Source: an uncultured Anaeroplasmataceae bacterium
GTDB lineage: Bacteria; Bacillota_I; Bacilli_A; Acholeplasmatales; Anaeroplasmataceae
DNA: 64,000 nucleotides
Direction of reading: 5' to 3'
Assembly: GCA_944325035.1 (NCBI GenBank)
Contig: CALUYM010000003.1
Coordinates: forward strand, 62,001 to 126,000
Below are positions 59,824 to 64,000 of the stretch, one piece after another. A program made the position numbers and the translations under genes. How positions within the stretch are numbered: the stretch's first letter is position 1; each line of letters starts with the position of its first letter. Under the pieces are notes generated by a model, which ran no database searches, was not told the origin of the DNA, and saw nothing but the letters and a program-made list of their open reading frames with translations.

Positions 59824-60540
59824 GTGCCAAAAACAGCTATTACAATTGGAAAACTATACGGTAAGAAAAAACTGATAATGTTATTGACAGCTATCTTTGG
59901 TTTGCTTTCATCTGTTATCGTAGTTGTAACGTATTATGGGCAAAATGTTGGTAGCTTCTCGATTAAATTAGACAACGCCTTAACAGATCGACAAATTGCT
60001 ATTTCATCCGATAAAGAGTTCGCGTGGTTTGACTCGCGGCTTGAAGCGGCATCTTGTGAAAATGCAACAGTGACAAGTTATCGTTTTATTCGACCTGAAG
60101 CTGTAAAAGCCAATGATGGTAATTATTTTGGTACGAATAATGCTTACGTTGGTTATACTTTCTATATGAAAAATATGGGAACAGATGCAGTGGATATCGA
60201 AGAATACATCAATGTTTCAAAATCTACAAAAAATCTAGATCAAGTGTCATGGATTTGGTATTTTGAAGATGATGAACTAGATGGAAAGGTTTATAAAAAA
60301 GAAGATACCTTAATACCAGAAGGCTGGGATGGATATCTTCCAGATTATCCTCAAACAATTAATTTCTTAGACGACAGTCAAGTAGCAATTAATCAGATAA
60401 CAAACTTCTTGCCAGGTCAAGTAAAGAAATTTACTATAATCATTTGGATGGAAGCTCTAGATCCGGATTTAAGTGATGCTAATTCTGGTGGTCTAATTAA
60501 TTTCAGTGTTGATTTTACGGTGAAAGATGATGCGATCTAA
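59824..60540 (+). CDS. Exported TasA/camelysin-like protein, first gene of riboswitch operon 2
   Basis: A 238-residue protein with a basic N-terminus, then a hydrophobic helix (about 17-38) ending V-T-Y-Y-G-Q-N-V-G, instead of the usual T-Y-A-W-F. The mature part is beta-rich with no functional match I can name; it shares with the downstream proteins a late segment I-I-I-W-M-E-A-L-D with D-L-S-D-A, a divergent form of their G-[WF]-D-x-[DE]-C-[FI]-D-A motif. GTG start at 59824, with GAGGTG six bases upstream. It overlaps the next gene by 14 bases. Confidence 0.72.
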   Translation: MPKTAITIGKLYGKKKLIMLLTAIFGLLSSVIVVVTYYGQNVGSFSIKLDNALTDRQIAISSDKEFAWFDSRLEAASCENATVTSYRFIRPEAVKANDGNYFGTNNAYVGYTFYMKNMGTDAVDIEEYINVSKSTKNLDQVSWIWYFEDDELDGKVYKKEDTLIPEGWDGYLPDYPQTINFLDDSQVAINQITNFLPGQVKKFTIIIWMEALDPDLSDANSGGLINFSVDFTVKDDAI

Positions 60541-61741
60541 GCTGACATTATCACTAGTTGCAATAACGCTTTTAATTGTCACAAGTATTACCTGTACATA
60601 TGCCTATGTTAGTTATCTCCAAACTTATGTATCTAACATTAATATTAACGCTATGTCATCAGAATTTGCATTAATGTCGGTAGATGGTGTTAATTTTAAG
60701 CAAGATCTTAGTTATGAAGATATTCAAAAGGCTATAGTTAAAAAGATTACAGAGGAAGATTTAACAGAAGAAGAAATTGATGAAGTCTATAATTCAATTA
60801 CTCTATCGCCAGTTTCAAGTCTTAATGGTAAAGATATGTATTATTACAATCTTAATGGTGAAAAGAGTAAAGTTGAGTTATCGACAAAAATGTATATATC
60901 ATTTGATATCTACTTTAAATCTAATTTTGACGAGGCGTTCACTTTGTATTTTAATACAGATGATATAAATACAGATTTGAATGAACAGGTTACAAAAATT
61001 AATTCAACGTCTACTTTAGTCAATAGTAAAAATCAAGTGCTTAAACACAATTTTTCTTACTACAATAGTTTGGGAGAAAAAGTAAATGTTGAACCGAATG
61101 GTGAAGAACTTGAAATATATGCAAAAGATGCAATTCGGTTTTCTACTGAAGTCGATGGTAAGGTAAAAATATATGAACCTAATTTGGGACTGGGTTCATA
61201 TGCTACTACCATCAATAGTGATGAGTATAGTGGAATTTATAAGCCTTATTTATCTCGATATGATTCAGCTAAAAATGCTAGCTTTACGTATGTTCAAAAT
61301 GAAGGATTCGGAGGTAAAGCTTTAGAATATGCAGATTTACCTCATATTTATCAAGGTTTTGAAGAAGTAGAAGCTTTAGAAATAACATCGTTTAACTATT
61401 ATCAAGAAACAAAGAAAGTAACATTTACTTTTTGGTTAGAAGGATTTGATGCAGATTGTATCGATGCAATTATTGATAATATGCTCGAAATTAGCCTATC
61501 ATTTAGAGGTAGTACTAATTTAGAGACTTATCGAATAAGATACCATAATAATAGTCAAGTCGAAGAGGTTGAATATATTAATAGTCCACTTCGCAGTGGT
61601 AACAATCCACTTTTCATAACAAGACATGGATATCGTTTTGGAGGTTGGTATGAAGATGAAGCATGTACCATTGAATTTAACTTCAATCTTTCATCTTTAT
61701 TGCCGGTTAGAAATGCATATCTAAATTGGATAAAAATATAG
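60527..61741 (+). CDS. Surface protein with SipW-like signal and Listeria-Bacteroides-type repeat
   Basis: A 404-residue protein. The signal ends C-T-Y-A-Y-V-S, a variant of T-Y-A-W-F. The N-terminal part has the shared block S-V-D-G-V-N-F and L-S-P-V-S; a later segment W-L-E-G-F-D-A-D-C-I-D-A-I is the shared C-terminal motif. The last 70 residues form one InlB-B/Flg_new type repeat: R-H-G-Y-R-F-G-G-W-Y-E-D-E-A-C-T. Such repeats occur in adhesins of Gram-positive gut bacteria. Paralogue of the partial gene at 63643. Confidence 0.78.
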   Translation: MMRSKLTLSLVAITLLIVTSITCTYAYVSYLQTYVSNININAMSSEFALMSVDGVNFKQDLSYEDIQKAIVKKITEEDLTEEEIDEVYNSITLSPVSSLNGKDMYYYNLNGEKSKVELSTKMYISFDIYFKSNFDEAFTLYFNTDDINTDLNEQVTKINSTSTLVNSKNQVLKHNFSYYNSLGEKVNVEPNGEELEIYAKDAIRFSTEVDGKVKIYEPNLGLGSYATTINSDEYSGIYKPYLSRYDSAKNASFTYVQNEGFGGKALEYADLPHIYQGFEEVEALEITSFNYYQETKKVTFTFWLEGFDADCIDAIIDNMLEISLSFRGSTNLETYRIRYHNNSQVEEVEYINSPLRSGNNPLFITRHGYRFGGWYEDEACTIEFNFNLSSLLPVRNAYLNWIKI

Positions 61742-61777
61742 TTATACTACTGAAATATTAAAAAACAAGGAGAAATT

Positions 61778-62629
61778 ATGAACAAGAATTTTAAAAGAAA
61801 ATTAATCGTTTCTGGTCTTACTCTTGGAGTAGCCGCTTTCGCAACTACTGCAACAACTTATGCATGGTTTACATCTAATACTACTGTTAAAACAAATGAA
61901 GTAACAGGTACAGTAGAAGATAATAGTTCAATTTATGTAAAAACTGGTTCGGGAAATTTTGGTACTAGTGTTGATATTGAAACTTCTAAATTAACTTTCT
62001 CGCCTGTTCAAACTAGTAATGGGAAAAAATTCACTAAATTATCAGGTGAGGCAACTAAAAATGTGGATTATCTTGAATTTGAACTTGAATTCATGACAGA
62101 ATCTTCAACTTTACAAACTATTTATTTAACAGATGTGACATTTAAAAATACAACTGTAAATAAGGATTTTACATTAAAAGCAGATGCTGCTGCTGAATCA
62201 GATGGATTAAAAAAAGGTGCTACTGCTCAAATTGATGTTTTAGATGCATTAGTTTTATCAATTCAAGACACTACATCTGGTGATACAACATCTGCTACAT
62301 CTTATAAATATAGTCAAGATAAAACATGGGTAGGGTCTACAGTTGGTAAATATGATGGTCTATATTACTATAATCAAATTATGGATATAGATCAAACAAG
62401 ACCTGAAGATTATGCTAATAGATTTGATAAAACAACTTATCTAAACAGCGTTAATTCAACTAGGAATGGAAATATCACCCTAGGTACTGTGCAAGGTGAA
62501 ACACATTTAAAAGTAACATTCCGTTTATACTTAGATGGTTGGGATCAAGAATGCTTCGATGCTATCACTTCTCAAACTTTTAAAGCTGCATTTACATTCT
62601 CTGTAAATGAAAATAATCCTGCAGCTTAA
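61778..62629 (+). CDS. SipW-signal surface fibre-like protein A
   Basis: A 283-residue protein with M-N-K-N-F-K-R-K, a hydrophobic helix and T-T-Y-A-W-F-T-S-N-T-T-V, the classical signal of TasA/camelysin proteins. The mature domain is Thr/Ser/Asp-rich and beta-like, with F-S-P-V-Q-T early and D-G-W-D-Q-E-C-F-D-A-I before the end. ACAAGGAG precedes the ATG. About half identical to the next gene by eye, so a tandem duplication. Probably a secreted fibre subunit; no enzyme motif. Confidence 0.8.
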   Translation: MNKNFKRKLIVSGLTLGVAAFATTATTYAWFTSNTTVKTNEVTGTVEDNSSIYVKTGSGNFGTSVDIETSKLTFSPVQTSNGKKFTKLSGEATKNVDYLEFELEFMTESSTLQTIYLTDVTFKNTTVNKDFTLKADAAAESDGLKKGATAQIDVLDALVLSIQDTTSGDTTSATSYKYSQDKTWVGSTVGKYDGLYYYNQIMDIDQTRPEDYANRFDKTTYLNSVNSTRNGNITLGTVQGETHLKVTFRLYLDGWDQECFDAITSQTFKAAFTFSVNENNPAA

Positions 62630-62684
62630 CGGCTATAATAATAAAAAGATTGGAGGTAAGTAGGCCTTAAAGACTGAAAATATT

Positions 62685-63467
62685 ATGAACAAAAATTTAA
62701 AAAGAAAACTAATTTTATCTGGTCTTGCTATGGGAGTTGCAGCCTTTGCAACTACTGCTACAACTTATGCATGGTTTACATCCAATACTACAGTTAGTAC
62801 AAGTGAAATTAATGGTAATGTTGCTCAAGATGATTCGATTTATATTAAATCTGATGAAGATTCAAACTTCGGAAATCAAGCAACTATTACTGCTGATAAT
62901 GTTAAATTCACACCAGCTCAAACAACTGATGGTAAAGCTTTTACTGGATTAGAATCTACAAATACTTTAACTGCTGATCAACATTATTTGGAATTTAAGC
63001 TAACATTCCAGGGAACTAGTGGAACTAAAATCTATTTAACTCAAGCTTTATTTAAGAATTTTGAAGAAGTAATTCCTAGTTTTACATTAAAAGCTGATGC
63101 AGGTGAAGATGATTCTGTATTGAAGGGGAAAGATGTTCAGGTTGATATTATAGATTCTTTAGCCCTTTCTATTTCCGATGATTCTGATTCTTCAACCAAG
63201 CTTTATCATTATCGACAAGATAGTGTAGGGGTAAAATATAATGCAGCTACGTATTATAAAAATGTAACTGGAAATCCACTACCTGAAAAAGATTTAGGTA
63301 TAAAAGGATTTGAACAAATCTATCTAGCAAATCTTTCTAATACAAGTGTTTCAACTGCTATTCTTCTTGGAGAAATACCAGCAGATGGTATCAATCAACT
63401 ATCAATTACATTCCGTCTATTCATTGATGGTTGGGATAATGACTGTTTTGATGCTGTTGCTACTTAA
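62685..63467 (+). CDS. SipW-signal surface fibre-like protein B, with early stop
   Basis: A 260-residue product, tandem paralogue of the protein at 61778 (same signal T-T-Y-A-W-F-T-S-N-T-T-V, F-T-P-A-Q-T, D-G-W-D-N-D-C-F-D-A-V). TAA at 63465-63467 falls where the paralogue has Gln (I-T-S-Q-T-F); beyond it the same frame continues 17 codons (S-F-N-A-S-F-T-F...) to the next stop at 63519-63521. A CAA to TAA change has therefore removed the last beta-strand. It may be a pseudogene, a phase-variable or assembly error. GGAGG lies far upstream of the ATG (about 25 bases). Confidence 0.78.
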   Translation: MNKNLKRKLILSGLAMGVAAFATTATTYAWFTSNTTVSTSEINGNVAQDDSIYIKSDEDSNFGNQATITADNVKFTPAQTTDGKAFTGLESTNTLTADQHYLEFKLTFQGTSGTKIYLTQALFKNFEEVIPSFTLKADAGEDDSVLKGKDVQVDIIDSLALSISDDSDSSTKLYHYRQDSVGVKYNAATYYKNVTGNPLPEKDLGIKGFEQIYLANLSNTSVSTAILLGEIPADGINQLSITFRLFIDGWDNDCFDAVAT

Positions 63468-63554
63468 AGTTTTAATGCAAGTTTCACTTTCCAATCTGGA
63501 TTAGATTTAGTTAGTAGCTAAAAATTAAAGTATTAAACAAATAATTAATAATTT

Positions 63555-63614
63555 TAGGAGGATAATTTATATACAAGAAGAGTTAAATCTTCCTGGCGTA
63601 TATTTATTCTCCTA
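63555..63614 (+). promoter_or_regulatory. Long hairpin upstream of the last gene
   Basis: TAGGAGGATAA and the reverse TTATTCTCCTA, with TATAC and GTATA inside and a GAAG/CTTC top stem, form an imperfect hairpin of 60 bases. No T run, so not a terminator. It may protect the mRNA end or hide a ribosome site. Confidence 0.5.
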
Positions 63615-63642
63615 TTATTTTAAACATAGAAAGGAGCGTACC

Positions 63643-64000
63643 ATGAAGTATTTTATTCGAAAAGTATGGATTTCAGCCTTTTTGGGCATTTTAATCGTAG
63701 TTACAGCGTGTACAAGTACTTATGCTTGGTACGCTATGAACTATGTCAACGATATCGATAATTTTGATTTTAATATTAATGGTTCAAGTAGTATTTTTAT
63801 TTCAAATGATGGTATCAATTTTAAAGCCGGATTAGAGAGTATTGAAGTTAAGAGGTCAATTTTAAAAAATAAAAACTACTCTGTTGATGATATGACTAAT
63901 TTTCAGGTTGAAGAAGAATTTAAAAAATTAGTTTTAGCACCAGCCACACCAAATGATTACCATAATCTATCAAATGGATTTAGCTTTATTAGTAATCAGG
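63643..64000 (+). CDS. SipW-signal surface protein, 3' end outside the window
   Basis: The open frame from ATG 63643 runs off the right edge; 119 residues are visible. The signal is M-K-Y-F-I-R-K, a hydrophobic helix and S-T-Y-A-W-Y. The block I-S-N-D-G-I-N-F-K followed by L-A-P-A matches the same place in the protein at 60527. AAAGGAG precedes the ATG. It belongs to the same series of c-di-GMP-dependent surface proteins if transcription reads through from 59623. Confidence 0.75.
   Translation, partial: MKYFIRKVWISAFLGILIVVTACTSTYAWYAMNYVNDIDNFDFNINGSSSIFISNDGINFKAGLESIEVKRSILKNKNYSVDDMTNFQVEEEFKKLVLAPATPNDYHNLSNGFSFISNQ

Noticed and set aside
61778..63521. Tandem repeat array
   Set aside because: The similarity is between two complete paralogous genes, not short repeats; no CRISPR-like spacing was found anywhere in the window.

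Overview
The window is AT-rich DNA from a low-GC Gram-positive bacterium. Evidence for Bacillota: the S10-spc-alpha gene order with a four-cysteine S14, SD-rich starts, sigma-A-type promoters, SpoIIE/YabP/YabQ sporulation genes, a pyrG leader of Bacillus type, and the linked spoIIE-tilS-hpt-ftsH-rqcP block. TGA reads as stop. An uncultured, spore-forming member of the Bacilli/Erysipelotrichia is my best guess, but that placement is inference. No tRNA, rRNA or CRISPR array was seen.

Layout. 1-2950 is a graveyard: the C-terminal part of a HEPN protein, a stop-riddled AAA ATPase and a stop-riddled IS1182-type transposase. 3318-17661 is one long ribosomal-protein/secY/adk/infA/rpoA superoperon with a structured leader. 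The map gene, normally between adk and infA, has decayed to a remnant. 17773-22411 holds a two-component system with its membrane-protein genes, two small paralogous membrane proteins, Pho-box-like direct repeats upstream of both transcription units, and a dead cardiolipin synthase gene. 22469-31766 carries a lipoprotein, a nucleotidase, pyrG with its CTP attenuator, an Lrp regulator, an RpiB-like isomerase, a first c-di-GMP riboswitch operon, a PAP2 phosphatase and proC. 31852-34722 is a magnesium transport unit: M-box riboswitch, a 22-codon leader ORF with mutually exclusive hairpins, then mgtA. 34802-49256 is mostly minus-strand housekeeping and sporulation (lysS, yabPQ, fba, rqcP, ftsH, hpt, tilS, spoIIE) with plus-strand uppP, an M28 peptidase and degV. 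49415-55582 is maf-dusB-phosphoesterase-MBL-metG-yitT.

The most interesting part is 55603-64000 together with 27561-30236. Two GEMM-I (c-di-GMP-I) riboswitches each sit on a sigma-A promoter and overlap an intrinsic terminator. The terminator's left arm is the same sequence that closes aptamer helix P1, so ligand binding should turn transcription ON. Both drive genes for exported proteins. Most of these have the SipW-type signal (T-Y-A-W-F or close variants) typical of TasA/camelysin-like surface fibre proteins. Directly upstream of the second riboswitch lie two tandem membrane EAL proteins with degenerate GGDEF domains. The first keeps all its EAL catalytic residues; the second has lost the second Asp of the DD motif. 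I infer a surface-protein (probably biofilm or adhesion fibre) system switched on by c-di-GMP and tuned by neighbouring EAL proteins. The cluster continues past the right edge, so the expected SipW-like signal peptidase is not visible here.
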